Source of the DNA: Shewanella sp. MR-4
GTDB lineage: Bacteria > Pseudomonadota > Gammaproteobacteria > Enterobacterales > Shewanellaceae
Length of the DNA stretch: 64,000 bases
Assembly (NCBI RefSeq): GCF_000014685.1
Contig: NC_008321.1
Span: 1,488,001 to 1,552,000, forward strand
Direction: 5' to 3'
Both the position numbers and the translations under genes were made by a program. The notes below the pieces were generated by a model. The model was not told the DNA's origin and made no database searches. It saw nothing but the letters and a program-made list of their open reading frames with translations. This document shows positions 35,323 to 44,344 of this stretch, one piece after another; position 1 is the first letter of the stretch, and each line of letters opens with the position of its first letter.

Positions 35323-37836
35323 GTGTTACAACAATTCAAAAAATACATCAAAGCGGTTCCCAAAACCGCAATATTAGTTGGCATCACTGCCACGATATTG
35401 ATGGGCACACAGGCGCAAGCTATTACGCCCTCTCCGCAGATGATAGAGCAATTCAAACAACTACCTAAGTCAGAGCAAGAACGTTTAGCTCGCCAATACG
35501 GTATTGATCCGTCAATGATCACGGGGGCCTCAACTACTGCTACTGCTGTTGAAAACCCAACTGTAGTTACGCCACGAACGGAAACTGGTAATAACGTCAT
35601 CGATCAATCTGAGGACGATAAACTTAACCAGGCAACCAAAACGGAAGCTAAGGTTGAAGCGATTGAAAGCAAAAAAGAAGATCAGCTAAAACGCTTTGGC
35701 TATGACTTATTTGCTGGTTCTCCAAGTACGTTTGCTCCCGTTTCTGATGTACCAGTGCCTGCTGAATACATGATGGGCCCCGGTGATACCTTAAATGTGC
35801 AGTTTTTTGGTAAAGAAAATAATCAGTTCACATTAACCGTCGGCCGTGATGGCGCGGTTCAATTTCCTAACTTGGGGCCTATTTCACTAGTAGGCTTAAC
35901 CTTTGCTGAAACACGCGAGTTATTACAGCAAAAGATCAGCCAAAGCATGATAGGTATTGAGTCCAATATCACTATGGGTGAGTTGCGTTCAATCCGGATT
36001 TTTGTTGCCGGTGACGCTTACAAGCCAGGCTCCTATACTGTATCGAGTTTATCCACTATTACCCAAGCCTTGTTTATCTCGGGTGGTGTGAACGAAATTG
36101 GTAGCTTGCGGGATATCCAATTAAAGCGCTCTGGTAAAACTATTGGCCGTTTAGACTTGTATGATTTATTGCTTCGTGGCGATGCTTCGGGTGATATGCG
36201 ATTACAATCCGGTGATGTGGTCTTTGTTCCATCTACAGGGGGCACTGTGAGTGTCATTGGCGAAGTGCGTCGCCCTGCCATTTACGAGCTTAAAAATAAC
36301 GAAACCATGGCCGATGTGATTAATATGGCCAGTGGCTTAAACCCAGGTGCTTATCCTAAAGCCAGTACCATCGAACGTTATAGTCGTGAAGCGGTAAAAA
36401 CCGTAGTAAGCGTAGATTTAACCGAAAACTCAGGCTTAAGTACGTTAGCTAAAAATGGCGACTTGCTTAATGTGCGCTCAGCTTCAAGCCGTATTGATAA
36501 TGCTATTACGGTCTCTGGTGCAGTAATCCGCCCTGGTAAATATCAATGGACAAATGGTTTAACGGTTGCCGATTTATTGCCTTCTATTTGGGGGGATTTA
36601 ACCATCTCGGCAGACTTGGATTACAGCTTGTTGGTAAGAGAAATCAACCAACGTGGCGATATCGAAGTCGAGCGTATTAACCTCGGGCGCGCAATTGGTG
36701 AACCAAAATCACATTATAATCTTGCGCTAAAGCCACGTGATTCAGTCATCGTATTTGACTATGCCGATCGTGAGGAGCTGCTTAAGCCCATTATTAAAAA
36801 GTTAAAAGAGCAAAGCCGTTTTGGTGATGCAGCGAAGCTAGTTAATATCAATGGTAATGTGCGTTTTCCTGGCCAGTATCCAATAACGGTTAATGCCGAT
36901 GTTAAAGATTTACTCATTGCTGCAGGCGGGCTAGAAGAAGGTGCATATACCTTATCTGCAGAGCTGACTCGCCAACAAGTGTCTGAGCAAAACGGTGTCA
37001 CAGTAGAACATGTGCAACTTAGTTTAGACCGCGTTATGCAAAATGATCCGGCGGCCAATATCAAACTGCAAAGCCGTGACATCTTAACCGTACGTACGTT
37101 GCCAGACTGGCAAGAAACTCGCTGGGTCACCATTAAAGGTGAAGTCAAATTCCCCGGTACTTACAGTATCCAGCGCGGCGAAACCTTAAAACAAGTGCTT
37201 GCTCGTGCAGGGGGGATGACGAGTGATGCTGCACCACGCAGTGCAGTCTTTTTGCGCAAATCTATTCAAGAGAAAGAACAGCAAGAGCTTGCTAAGCTTG
37301 CCGATGAATTGCGCCGCGAGATTGCCGCAAAGGCCTTGACCAAAGACACGCCTACCGTTGGTTATAACGACGCACAAATGATGTTAAATCAGTTGGAAAA
37401 CGTTAAAACGGTTGGTCGTTTGGTTGTCGATATCAATGCGATTGAATTAGGCATCGAAAGTGCCGATTTAATGCTAGAAGATGCAGATGCACTCTACATT
37501 CCGCCTGCTAACCAAACGGTATCTGTTATGGGCCAGGTGCAACATCCAAGCACTCATCGCTTTAAATCAGGTTTAACCTATGAACAGTATCTAGCGTTAT
37601 CCGGTGGGGCACGTAAACGCGCTGACGAATCACGCACTTATATATTAAAAGCCGATGGTTCGGTACAAATGCCTGAGTCTTCATTATGGTTTACTGGCGG
37701 CAGCTCAATGGAACCTGGTGACACCATCGTTGTACCATTAGATACCGAATACAAAGATAATCTAACGTTGTGGACTCAAGTAACGAGCATTATCTACAAC
37801 ACCGCCGTCGCAGTATCCGCAATATCGGGGATATAG
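35323..37836 (+). CDS. Multi-SLBB polysaccharide export protein (Wza/OtnA-like)
   Basis: 837 residues, GTG start behind GGAG. A signal peptide (cleavage after about residue 38, TQAQA) precedes a charged linker. Next comes a polysaccharide-export domain (about 145-225: AEYMMGPGDTLNVQFFGKEN) and then several SLBB beta-grasp domains up to the C-terminus (for example VSGAVIRPGKYQW, INGNVRFPGQYPI, IKGEVKFPGTYSI, VMGQVQHPSTHRF). Such proteins form or feed the outer-membrane channel for capsule or O-polysaccharide. No lipobox cysteine is seen. It is the first gene after ops, with wzz downstream, as in the otnA-otnB pair of Vibrio cholerae O139. Confidence 0.88.
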   Translation: MLQQFKKYIKAVPKTAILVGITATILMGTQAQAITPSPQMIEQFKQLPKSEQERLARQYGIDPSMITGASTTATAVENPTVVTPRTETGNNVIDQSEDDKLNQATKTEAKVEAIESKKEDQLKRFGYDLFAGSPSTFAPVSDVPVPAEYMMGPGDTLNVQFFGKENNQFTLTVGRDGAVQFPNLGPISLVGLTFAETRELLQQKISQSMIGIESNITMGELRSIRIFVAGDAYKPGSYTVSSLSTITQALFISGGVNEIGSLRDIQLKRSGKTIGRLDLYDLLLRGDASGDMRLQSGDVVFVPSTGGTVSVIGEVRRPAIYELKNNETMADVINMASGLNPGAYPKASTIERYSREAVKTVVSVDLTENSGLSTLAKNGDLLNVRSASSRIDNAITVSGAVIRPGKYQWTNGLTVADLLPSIWGDLTISADLDYSLLVREINQRGDIEVERINLGRAIGEPKSHYNLALKPRDSVIVFDYADREELLKPIIKKLKEQSRFGDAAKLVNINGNVRFPGQYPITVNADVKDLLIAAGGLEEGAYTLSAELTRQQVSEQNGVTVEHVQLSLDRVMQNDPAANIKLQSRDILTVRTLPDWQETRWVTIKGEVKFPGTYSIQRGETLKQVLARAGGMTSDAAPRSAVFLRKSIQEKEQQELAKLADELRREIAAKALTKDTPTVGYNDAQMMLNQLENVKTVGRLVVDINAIELGIESADLMLEDADALYIPPANQTVSVMGQVQHPSTHRFKSGLTYEQYLALSGGARKRADESRTYILKADGSVQMPESSLWFTGGSSMEPGDTIVVPLDTEYKDNLTLWTQVTSIIYNTAVAVSAISGI

Positions 37837-37842
37837 GAGATA

Positions 37843-37918
37843 GAACGCCACTGCGTGGCTCTAGAATCTAGAAGTCGCGTAGCGACGTGCTCTTTCTAGC
37901 AGGGCGCAGCCCGCTCTG
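37843..37918 (+). repeat. Mini-hairpin repeat block, copy A (direct repeat with 38378-38456)
   Basis: Three tiny palindromes with 3-nt loops in a row: GCCAC-tgc-GTGGC (37847-37859), GTCGC-gta-GCGAC (37874-37886) and GGGC-gca-GCCC (37902-37912), joined by TCTAGAATCTAGAA spacers. The block reappears nearly unchanged after the next small gene. Confidence 0.8.
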
Positions 37919-37976
37919 GTTTTTCTAGAAGTCGTGCTCTGCTTTTCCTCGATTCTCGCGACTGAAAGGAGCCCTA

Positions 37977-38330
37977 ATGCGATTCGAACAACTGGATGTT
38001 TGGAAAAGAGCTTCGAGATTATCTTGTCAAATATATCAAGTGACAGAATTAGTAAGTAATTGGGGTTTTAAAGATCAAATAACCCGTTCAGGATTATCTG
38101 TCCCTTCAAATATTGCTGAGGGTGAAGAGCGTGAAACACTAAAAGATCAAATTCGCTTTTTGTACTATGCCAAAGGCTCTCTAGGAGAGCTAGTCACCCA
38201 ACTTTATATAGGTATTGAAGTTGGATATTTGGCAAAGGAACCCGCGTTACTTATGGTTCAAGAAGCAAAAGAATTAGCCAAAATCTTAGGTGCAATTATC
38301 AAACAAAAGCAAAGTAAGAGTAAAAGCTAA
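37977..38330 (+). CDS. Four-helix-bundle protein (bS23/IVP family)
   Basis: 117 residues, ATG behind AAGGAG. The sequence (MRFEQLDVWKRASRLSCQIY, ITRSGLSVPSNIAEGEER, YYAKGSLGELVTQLYIG) matches the four-helix-bundle family first known from intervening sequences in 23S rRNA genes and related to the Avd accessory protein of diversity-generating retroelements. Function of stand-alone members is unknown. It has no link to polysaccharide synthesis and is bracketed by two direct copies of a mini-hairpin repeat block. It may therefore have entered as a unit. No reverse transcriptase or rRNA fragment is nearby. Confidence 0.9.
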   Translation: MRFEQLDVWKRASRLSCQIYQVTELVSNWGFKDQITRSGLSVPSNIAEGEERETLKDQIRFLYYAKGSLGELVTQLYIGIEVGYLAKEPALLMVQEAKELAKILGAIIKQKQSKSKS

Positions 38331-38377
38331 GAAGAACGCAGCAAAGAGCACTGCTCTACAACGGCTTTCGGCCTCTA

Positions 38378-38456
38378 GAACGCCACTACGTGGCTTTAGA
38401 ATCTAGAAGTCGCGAAGCGACGCTCTGCTCTTTCTATAAGGGCGCAGCCCGCTCTG
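38378..38456 (+). repeat. Mini-hairpin repeat block, copy B
   Basis: Same order of elements as at 37843-37918 with few changes: GCCAC-tac-GTGGC (38382-38394), GTCGC-gaa-GCGAC (38409-38421), GGGC-gca-GCCC (38440-38450). The loop bases differ between copies while the stems are kept. Neighbouring mini-hairpins AGAGC-act-GCTCT (38345-38357) and AGCG-cag-CGCT (38480-38490) extend the cluster. Confidence 0.8.
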
Positions 38457-38507
38457 CTTTAAGCTTTTGCCTTTATAGAAGCGCAGCGCTCTCGCCGCGC
38501 AGCGTAC

Positions 38508-38521
38508 TAGAATCTAGAATC
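38508..38521 (+). repeat. Two copies of heptamer TAGAATC
   Basis: TAGAATC is repeated twice in tandem right before the wzz start region. It belongs to the same TAGnnnC heptamer type as the larger arrays at 55.0 and 58.9 kb. Confidence 0.7.
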
Positions 38522-38531
38522 TGAAGAACCA

Positions 38532-39518
38532 ATGAACACACAAATCACTAAAAATCCAAACACATACCAATCCGACGCCAGATTTCCTCAAGTGCAAGAC
38601 GACGAAATCGATCTTCGTGAGCTTTTTGCCGTCATCTGGCAAGGCAAATGGCTCATAATTGCCATAACAGCTGTTTTTGCTATTGCCTCTGTCGCCTTTG
38701 CTATTTTGCAACCCAATATTTATAAATCCGAAGCTTTACTAGCACCAGCATCAGAGGAGCAGGGCGGTGGCTTAAGTGCCTTGGCGTCTCAGTTTGGTGG
38801 TTTAGCGAGCCTTGCTGGAGTAAATCTTGGTGCTAAAGGTGGTACTGATAAAACCCAGCTTGCGATTGAAGTATTAAAATCCCGCCAATTTACCAGTGAG
38901 TTTATTCAAAAGCACAATATACTTGCCGATTTAATGGCCGCAAAAAAATGGGATAGAGATAGCGATAAACTTATCTATGATGAAGACGATTATGTAGAGA
39001 CGACCAATACTTGGGTGCGAGAAGTGAAAGCGCCATTTAAACCTGAGCCATCAATGCAAGAGGCCTATAAAGAATTCAGTAAAATTATTGCTGTTAATAA
39101 AGATAAAGAGACTGCAATGGTGACTATTTCGGTAGAGCACTTATCCCCAACAGTTGCACAGCAATGGGTCACTTGGTTAATTCAAGATATCAATAAAGTC
39201 ATGAAGGATCGAGATGTAGCTGAAGCGCACCGCAGCACTGAGTTTTTAAATAAGCAAATAGCTTTAACCAATGTCGCCGATATCAAAACCGTACTTTACA
39301 AATTGATTGAAGAACAGGCAAAAACCATCATGTTTGCCGAAGTGCGTGATGAATATGTATTCAAAACTATCGATCCCGCTTTAGCCCCTGAAGAAAAGGC
39401 CAAACCTAAACGCGCATTAATTTGCGTATTAGGTACCATGCTCGGCGGTATGTTAGGGGTGATGTTAGTGCTGGTAAGGCATTTTATGAGAAAAGAGGGA
39501 AATCCATTACTTAATTAA
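38532..39518 (+). CDS. wzz: Wzz-type chain-length determinant (polysaccharide co-polymerase)
   Basis: 328 residues. An N-terminal cytoplasmic segment (DDEIDLRELFAVIWQGKW) leads into the first membrane helix (about 38-58). The periplasmic domain contains QFGGLASLAGVNLG, and the second membrane helix is near 295-315 with a proline/lysine-rich approach (PEEKAKPKRALICVLG). These features are typical of Wzz/FepE proteins that set O-antigen or capsule chain length. No kinase domain follows, so it is the Wzz rather than the Wzc type. It follows the SLBB export gene, interrupted only by the four-helix-bundle gene and repeats. Confidence 0.93.
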   Translation: MNTQITKNPNTYQSDARFPQVQDDEIDLRELFAVIWQGKWLIIAITAVFAIASVAFAILQPNIYKSEALLAPASEEQGGGLSALASQFGGLASLAGVNLGAKGGTDKTQLAIEVLKSRQFTSEFIQKHNILADLMAAKKWDRDSDKLIYDEDDYVETTNTWVREVKAPFKPEPSMQEAYKEFSKIIAVNKDKETAMVTISVEHLSPTVAQQWVTWLIQDINKVMKDRDVAEAHRSTEFLNKQIALTNVADIKTVLYKLIEEQAKTIMFAEVRDEYVFKTIDPALAPEEKAKPKRALICVLGTMLGGMLGVMLVLVRHFMRKEGNPLLN

Positions 39519-39604
39519 GACTTAGTATGTTCTTTTGTTTTAAGGGCCTATTGGACAGTTTGAAGAAAAACACTAAAACATAGGCTTTATGTGGGATGGC
39601 GAAC

Positions 39605-39616
39605 AGACAGCTGTCT
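39605..39616. repeat. Short palindrome in the wzz-rfbB gap
   Basis: AGACAGCTGTCT is a perfect 12-bp palindrome in the ~220-bp non-coding gap between wzz and rfbB. No gene and no clear promoter were recognised in the gap; the role of the palindrome is unknown. Confidence 0.4.
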
Positions 39617-39741
39617 CAAAATGGATGAAAAGTGTCTCAGTCTGGTTTGTAAAGCTGAGATGGAAAAGTTAAAACGCTCATTATTTATCACTCAAATATA
39701 GCCATTTTATATAGTTAAACTCATCGGATTTGGTAGTAAAA

Positions 39742-40821
39742 ATGAAAATTCTAGTTACAGGTGGAGCAGGTTTTATTGGCTCTGCAGTGGTTCGTCATAT
39801 TATCAGCAATACTCAAGATAGCGTAATTAACCTTGATAAACTGACATATGCAGGCAATTTAGAATCGCTTGTAAGCGTTGAGGCTAGTGAGCGTTATGCA
39901 TTTGAGCAAGTCGATATTTGTGACCGTGCTGAGCTGGATAGAGTCTTTTCACAATATAAACCTGATGCAGTAATGCATTTGGCGGCAGAGTCACATGTTG
40001 ACCGTTCAATTACCGGTCCGGCTGATTTTATTCAAACGAATATAGTAGGGACTTACACACTACTCGAAGCTGCTCGCCATTACTGGATGCAACTTGATGC
40101 TGAACGCAAAGTAGCATTTCGCTTTCACCATATCTCAACGGATGAAGTGTATGGTGATTTGCCACATCCTGATGAACAAGAAGGCCAAGTGGTCAATCAA
40201 GAGCTGCCTTTATTTACCGAGACCACGCCTTATGCACCAAGCAGCCCTTATTCTGCCTCTAAAGCTTCCAGTGACCATTTAGTTCGCGCTTGGCTGCGTA
40301 CCTATGGCTTACCAACGATTGTAACCAACTGCTCAAATAACTACGGTCCTTATCATTTTCCAGAAAAGTTGATCCCGCTGGTTATCCTCAATGCCCTTGA
40401 AGGCAAGCAATTACCCATTTACGGCAAAGGCGACCAGATCCGTGATTGGCTGTATGTTGAAGACCATGCTCGTGCGCTATACAAAGTGGTTACAGAAGGT
40501 CAAATTGGCGAAACTTACAATATCGGCGGACATAACGAGAAACAAAATTTAGAAGTAGTGCAGACTATTTGCACTATTCTTGATGCTCTCGTTCCAAAGG
40601 CAAGTTCGTATGCAGAGCAAATAACTTATGTAACTGATAGACCTGGCCACGATCGCCGTTATGCCATTGATGCTTCTAAAATCAGCAATGAGCTAAATTG
40701 GCAACCACAAGAAACCTTTGAAACTGGCCTGTGTAAAACAGTTGAATGGTATTTAGCAAATCAAGAATGGTGTCAGCATGTTCAAGATGGCACCTATCAG
40801 CGAGAGCGTTTAGGCATTTAA
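39742..40821 (+). CDS. rfbB: dTDP-glucose 4,6-dehydratase RfbB
   Basis: 359 residues from ATG 39742; the frame opens 12 bases earlier at a TTG. An extended SDR with the NAD-binding GGAGFIGS near the start. The catalytic STDEVYG and YSASK motifs are also present, together with the family segment VTNCSNNYGPYHFPEKLIPL. It converts dTDP-glucose to dTDP-4-keto-6-deoxyglucose. It is paired with rfbA downstream. No rmlC or rmlD follows; instead a VioA-type aminotransferase does, so the product is probably aminated rather than turned into rhamnose. Confidence 0.97.
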   Translation: MKILVTGGAGFIGSAVVRHIISNTQDSVINLDKLTYAGNLESLVSVEASERYAFEQVDICDRAELDRVFSQYKPDAVMHLAAESHVDRSITGPADFIQTNIVGTYTLLEAARHYWMQLDAERKVAFRFHHISTDEVYGDLPHPDEQEGQVVNQELPLFTETTPYAPSSPYSASKASSDHLVRAWLRTYGLPTIVTNCSNNYGPYHFPEKLIPLVILNALEGKQLPIYGKGDQIRDWLYVEDHARALYKVVTEGQIGETYNIGGHNEKQNLEVVQTICTILDALVPKASSYAEQITYVTDRPGHDRRYAIDASKISNELNWQPQETFETGLCKTVEWYLANQEWCQHVQDGTYQRERLGI

Positions 40822-40891
40822 TCTCTTTAACAACTTTATTTTAAAGTCCTAGTTTTTACCTAGGGCCTATTTACCTAGGAACTTGATTTAA

Positions 40892-41767
40892 ATGAAAGGA
40901 ATTATTTTAGCTGGCGGCTCAGGCACACGACTGTATCCCATTACTATGGGCGTATCAAAGCAGTTACTACCAGTTTACGACAAACCTATGATTTACTACC
41001 CTCTTTCGGTGTTAATGCTCGCGGGTATTAAGGATATTTTGATTATCACTACCCCAGAAGATTGCGATAGCTTCAAGCGTCTTCTCGGTGACGGATCTCA
41101 ATTTGGTATTAAGCTCGAATATGCTCTCCAGCCAAGCCCCGATGGTTTAGCACAAGCATTTATTATTGGCGAAGAGTTTATTGGTAATTCGAGTGTGTGC
41201 TTGGTTCTTGGCGATAATATTTTTTATGGTCAGGGTTTTAGTGCCAAGCTGAAAAAAGCTGTCGAGAAGGCTCAGACTGGAGAAGCTGCGACTGTTTTTG
41301 GTTACCAAGTTAAAGATCCTGAACGTTTTGGTGTTGTAGAATTTGACCAAAACCAAAAAGCCATTTCTATTGAGGAAAAACCTGTAAATCCTAAAAGTCA
41401 CTATGCAGTCACTGGACTCTATTTTTATCCTAATAATGTTGTTGAGATGGCAAAGCGAGTTAAGCCATCTGAGCGTGGTGAACTTGAAATAACAACTTTA
41501 AATGACATGTACCTTAACCAGGGGTATTTGCATGTTGAAATGTTGGGACGCGGTTTTGCTTGGTTGGATACAGGTACCCATGAAAGCTTGTTAGAAGCAG
41601 CACAGTTTGTTGAAACGTTAGAAAAACGCCAAGGTTATAAAATCGCCTGTTTAGAAGAGATTGCTTATTTGCAGCATTGGCTAACTGAAGAGCAGTTAAT
41701 GGCGCGCGGCGAGTTGATGAGCAAAAACAGTTATGGCCAATATCTGTTAACCTTAGCTAAACCCTAA
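40892..41767 (+). CDS. rfbA: Glucose-1-phosphate thymidylyltransferase RfbA
   Basis: 291 residues. Nucleotidyltransferase signature GGSGTRLYPIT at residues 8-18 followed by SKQLLPVYDKPMIYYPL; FGVVEFD and EEKP segments are also typical. It makes dTDP-glucose from glucose-1-phosphate and dTTP for RfbB. The upstream gap holds three CCTAG motifs. A second, incomplete rfbA occurs at the right edge of the window. Confidence 0.97.
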   Translation: MKGIILAGGSGTRLYPITMGVSKQLLPVYDKPMIYYPLSVLMLAGIKDILIITTPEDCDSFKRLLGDGSQFGIKLEYALQPSPDGLAQAFIIGEEFIGNSSVCLVLGDNIFYGQGFSAKLKKAVEKAQTGEAATVFGYQVKDPERFGVVEFDQNQKAISIEEKPVNPKSHYAVTGLYFYPNNVVEMAKRVKPSERGELEITTLNDMYLNQGYLHVEMLGRGFAWLDTGTHESLLEAAQFVETLEKRQGYKIACLEEIAYLQHWLTEEQLMARGELMSKNSYGQYLLTLAKP

Positions 41768-41772
41768 TCGCT

Positions 41773-43200
41773 ATGATCGATCTTGCGAGTAAAACTAAAA
41801 AAGGTCTGCAATGGAGCGCCTTGGAACGATTTTTAACCCAAGGTATTCAACTCGCAATTACCTTATATTTGGCAAGATTATTAGGGCCAACTGCTTTTGG
41901 CTTAGTGGGCATGCTGGCAGTGTTCATTGCCATTGCTAATGTATTTGTCGATAGTGGTTTTACTTCGGCGTTAATTCGTAAAACAGATCGCACAGAAAGT
42001 GACTTAGTAACCGCCTTTTATTACAACATTGTCATGGCGGGTTTGTGCTACTTTGCTTTGTATATCAGCGCGCCTTTGGTTGCCGATTTTTATCAACAAG
42101 CCGAGCTGCAAACCCTGCTGCGGATATTGGGCTTAGTTGTGCTGATCAACGCATTTACGTTAATTCCGCGCGTTAAGCTTAATGTGGTGATGGATTTTAA
42201 AACCCAAGCCAAAATATCGGTACTCAGTGTGCTGATCAGTGGGTCAGCAGCGATAATATTAGCAACTAACGGCTATGGCGTATGGGCGTTGGTGACGCAA
42301 ACCTTGCTCAATGCCAGCTGTGCTACCTTTTTATTCAATCTGTTTGCTCCTTGGTTACCGCGTGGCCGCATTACTAAGCACGCTTTTAATTATCTGTTTG
42401 GTTATGGTAGTAAATTGTTGTTATCTGGCTTATTGGATGTTATCTACAACAATCTGTATCAAATCATTATTGGCAAAAAATTTAGCCCTGCCGTGGTGGG
42501 GCAATTTACTCAAGCCAATCAATTAGCCAGTGTGCCTGTGTCGACGCTTACGGGCATCATTCAGCGCGTTACTTTCCCGCTGTTTAGCCAGTTACAAGAC
42601 GATCCAGATAAAATGGCAAACGCCTATCGCCAAACCTTAAAATTGTCGGCGCTAGTGATCTTCCCGTTGATTGTTGCGTTAGGGTTGATTGCCAAGCCGT
42701 TGTTTACCAGCCTATTAGGCGAGCAGTGGCAGGGGGCCGCAGCGCTGCTTAGTGTGCTGTGTTTGGGCTATATGTTATACCCGATCCATTCTATTAATTT
42801 GAATTTGTTGCAAGTCACTGGCCGCAGTGATCTGTTTTTAAAGCTTGAGGTGATGAAAAAAGTTATTGGCGTGACTGTGCTGCTGTTGAGCATTCCTTAT
42901 GGTGTGCTGGCGATGTGCCTCGGTTTTACCCTGACTTCCTATTTAGCTTTGCTACTTAACACCTATTACACAGCTAAGTTAACGCATTTAAGCCAATGGC
43001 AACAATGTAAAGATATTTTACCTATTTGGCTTGCGGTGATTTTTGCTGCTGCCGTTGGATATGGCGCCGGTTTATATTTTCTACAATCCTGGTTGCAAAT
43101 AGCGGTTAACTTGAGCGTAGCCTTATTGATGTATGGCATGTATTTAGTATTGGCACAAAAGCCACTGCTGTTGCAACTGCGCAGTATCTTGCGCCGCTAG
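41773..43200 (+). CDS. MOP-family polysaccharide flippase (Wzx/WzxC-like)
   Basis: 475 residues with about 14 membrane segments. The N-terminus (KTKKGLQWSALERFLTQGIQ, YLARLLGPTAFGLVGMLAVF) is characteristic of the polysaccharide-transporter group of MOP exporters such as WzxC. It most likely flips the lipid-linked repeat unit to the periplasm, working with the Wzy at 46.7 kb and Wzz. Located 5 bp after rfbA, so it is in the same operon. It is the only flippase in the window. Confidence 0.92.
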   Translation: MIDLASKTKKGLQWSALERFLTQGIQLAITLYLARLLGPTAFGLVGMLAVFIAIANVFVDSGFTSALIRKTDRTESDLVTAFYYNIVMAGLCYFALYISAPLVADFYQQAELQTLLRILGLVVLINAFTLIPRVKLNVVMDFKTQAKISVLSVLISGSAAIILATNGYGVWALVTQTLLNASCATFLFNLFAPWLPRGRITKHAFNYLFGYGSKLLLSGLLDVIYNNLYQIIIGKKFSPAVVGQFTQANQLASVPVSTLTGIIQRVTFPLFSQLQDDPDKMANAYRQTLKLSALVIFPLIVALGLIAKPLFTSLLGEQWQGAAALLSVLCLGYMLYPIHSINLNLLQVTGRSDLFLKLEVMKKVIGVTVLLLSIPYGVLAMCLGFTLTSYLALLLNTYYTAKLTHLSQWQQCKDILPIWLAVIFAAAVGYGAGLYFLQSWLQIAVNLSVALLMYGMYLVLAQKPLLLQLRSILRR

Positions 43201-43230
43201 TGGTTTAATTATTTTACTTTGGATATAAAC

Positions 43231-44340
43231 ATGACGAATAAAACAATTCCTGTCACCCAGCCATTTTTGCCAGAATTAAGCGAATTTATGCCTTATCTTG
43301 AACAAATTTGGGATAATCGCTGGCTGACCAACAATGGCCCGTTTCATCAAGAATTAGAAGCCAAGTTGGCTGAATATTTGGGTGTTGAGCATGTCTCTTT
43401 ATTTAATAATGCCACTATTGCGCTCATCACCGCCTTGCAGGCGATGCGCATTCACGGCGAGGTGATTACCACTCCCTATTCGTTTGTGGCAACCAGCCAT
43501 TCGATCATGTGGAATGGCTTAGAGCCAGTGTTTGTCGATATTCATCCAACCACTTTTAATATTGATCCTGCCAAGATAGAAGCAGCGATTACTCCACGCA
43601 CCACTGCCATTATGCCGGTCCATTGCTACTCCAATCCGTGTGATGTTGAGGCTATTCAAAAAATTGCCGATAACTATGGCCTTAAGGTAATTTATGATGC
43701 GGCTCATGCTTTTGGGGTCAATTATAAAGGTGAGAGTTTACTTAAATGGGGTGACCTGTCGATTTTAAGCTTTCACGCCACCAAGGTATTTAATACCTTC
43801 GAAGGTGGAGCGATCATCAGCCCAGATGCCAAAACCAAGCAACGTATTGACCGCTTAAAAAACTTTGGTATCGCCGATGAGCTAACAGTAACAGCGCCTG
43901 GCATTAACGGTAAAATGAGTGAAATTAATGCCGCCTTTGGTTTAGTGCAGCTGAAACATATTGATGATGCAATGGCGCAGCGCCAAGCCGTCGATTCGCG
44001 TTACCGCTGTGAGCTTGCTGAGGTAACGGGCATTACCCTGTATCAGCATGATATCAATGCTAATAGCAACTTCTCTTACTTCCCTATCTTAGTGGAGGCA
44101 GAATACCCTCTCAGCCGCGATGAGCTATACGAAAAGCTAAAAGCTAATGGTATTTTATCGCGCCGTTATTTTTACCCGCTTATTAGCAATATGCCTATGT
44201 ATCGGGGTTTACCAACTGCCGATACTGTTCATTTACCTCTGGCCAATGCATTGGCTGAAAAGGTATTGTGTTTGCCGATTTTCAATGAGCTAACTGTTGA
44301 ACAGCAGCAACAGGTTATTGCATTAATTAAAGGGAGTTAG
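43231..44340 (+). CDS. vioA: dTDP-4-amino-4,6-dideoxyglucose transaminase (VioA-like)
   Basis: 369 residues from ATG 43231; a TTG four codons upstream is the alternative. DegT/DnrJ/EryC1-family PLP aminotransferase. It shows VSLFNNATIALITALQ, the PLP-contact region IYDAAHAFGV and the PLP-lysine segment LSFHATKVFNTFEGG. The N-terminus IPVTQPFLPEL and the NRWLTNNGPFHQELE segment are close to VioA of E. coli O7. VioA aminates dTDP-4-keto-6-deoxyglucose made by RfbB. The exact sugar (Qui4N versus Fuc4N) cannot be proven from sequence. Confidence 0.8.
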   Translation: MTNKTIPVTQPFLPELSEFMPYLEQIWDNRWLTNNGPFHQELEAKLAEYLGVEHVSLFNNATIALITALQAMRIHGEVITTPYSFVATSHSIMWNGLEPVFVDIHPTTFNIDPAKIEAAITPRTTAIMPVHCYSNPCDVEAIQKIADNYGLKVIYDAAHAFGVNYKGESLLKWGDLSILSFHATKVFNTFEGGAIISPDAKTKQRIDRLKNFGIADELTVTAPGINGKMSEINAAFGLVQLKHIDDAMAQRQAVDSRYRCELAEVTGITLYQHDINANSNFSYFPILVEAEYPLSRDELYEKLKANGILSRRYFYPLISNMPMYRGLPTADTVHLPLANALAEKVLCLPIFNELTVEQQQQVIALIKGS

Positions 44341-44344
44341 TCAG

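Noticed and set aside
37977..38330. Diversity-generating retroelement accessory gene (Avd)
   Set aside because: The protein family is related to Avd, but no reverse transcriptase, template repeat or variable repeat was found in the window.
37843..38521. CRISPR array
   Set aside because: The repeats are clusters of short hairpins of unequal spacing, without uniform repeat-spacer units, and no cas genes are nearby.
39519..39741. Insertion sequence remnant between wzz and rfbB
   Set aside because: A palindrome and some repeated GTCTCA words are present, but no transposase piece or matching terminal repeats were found.
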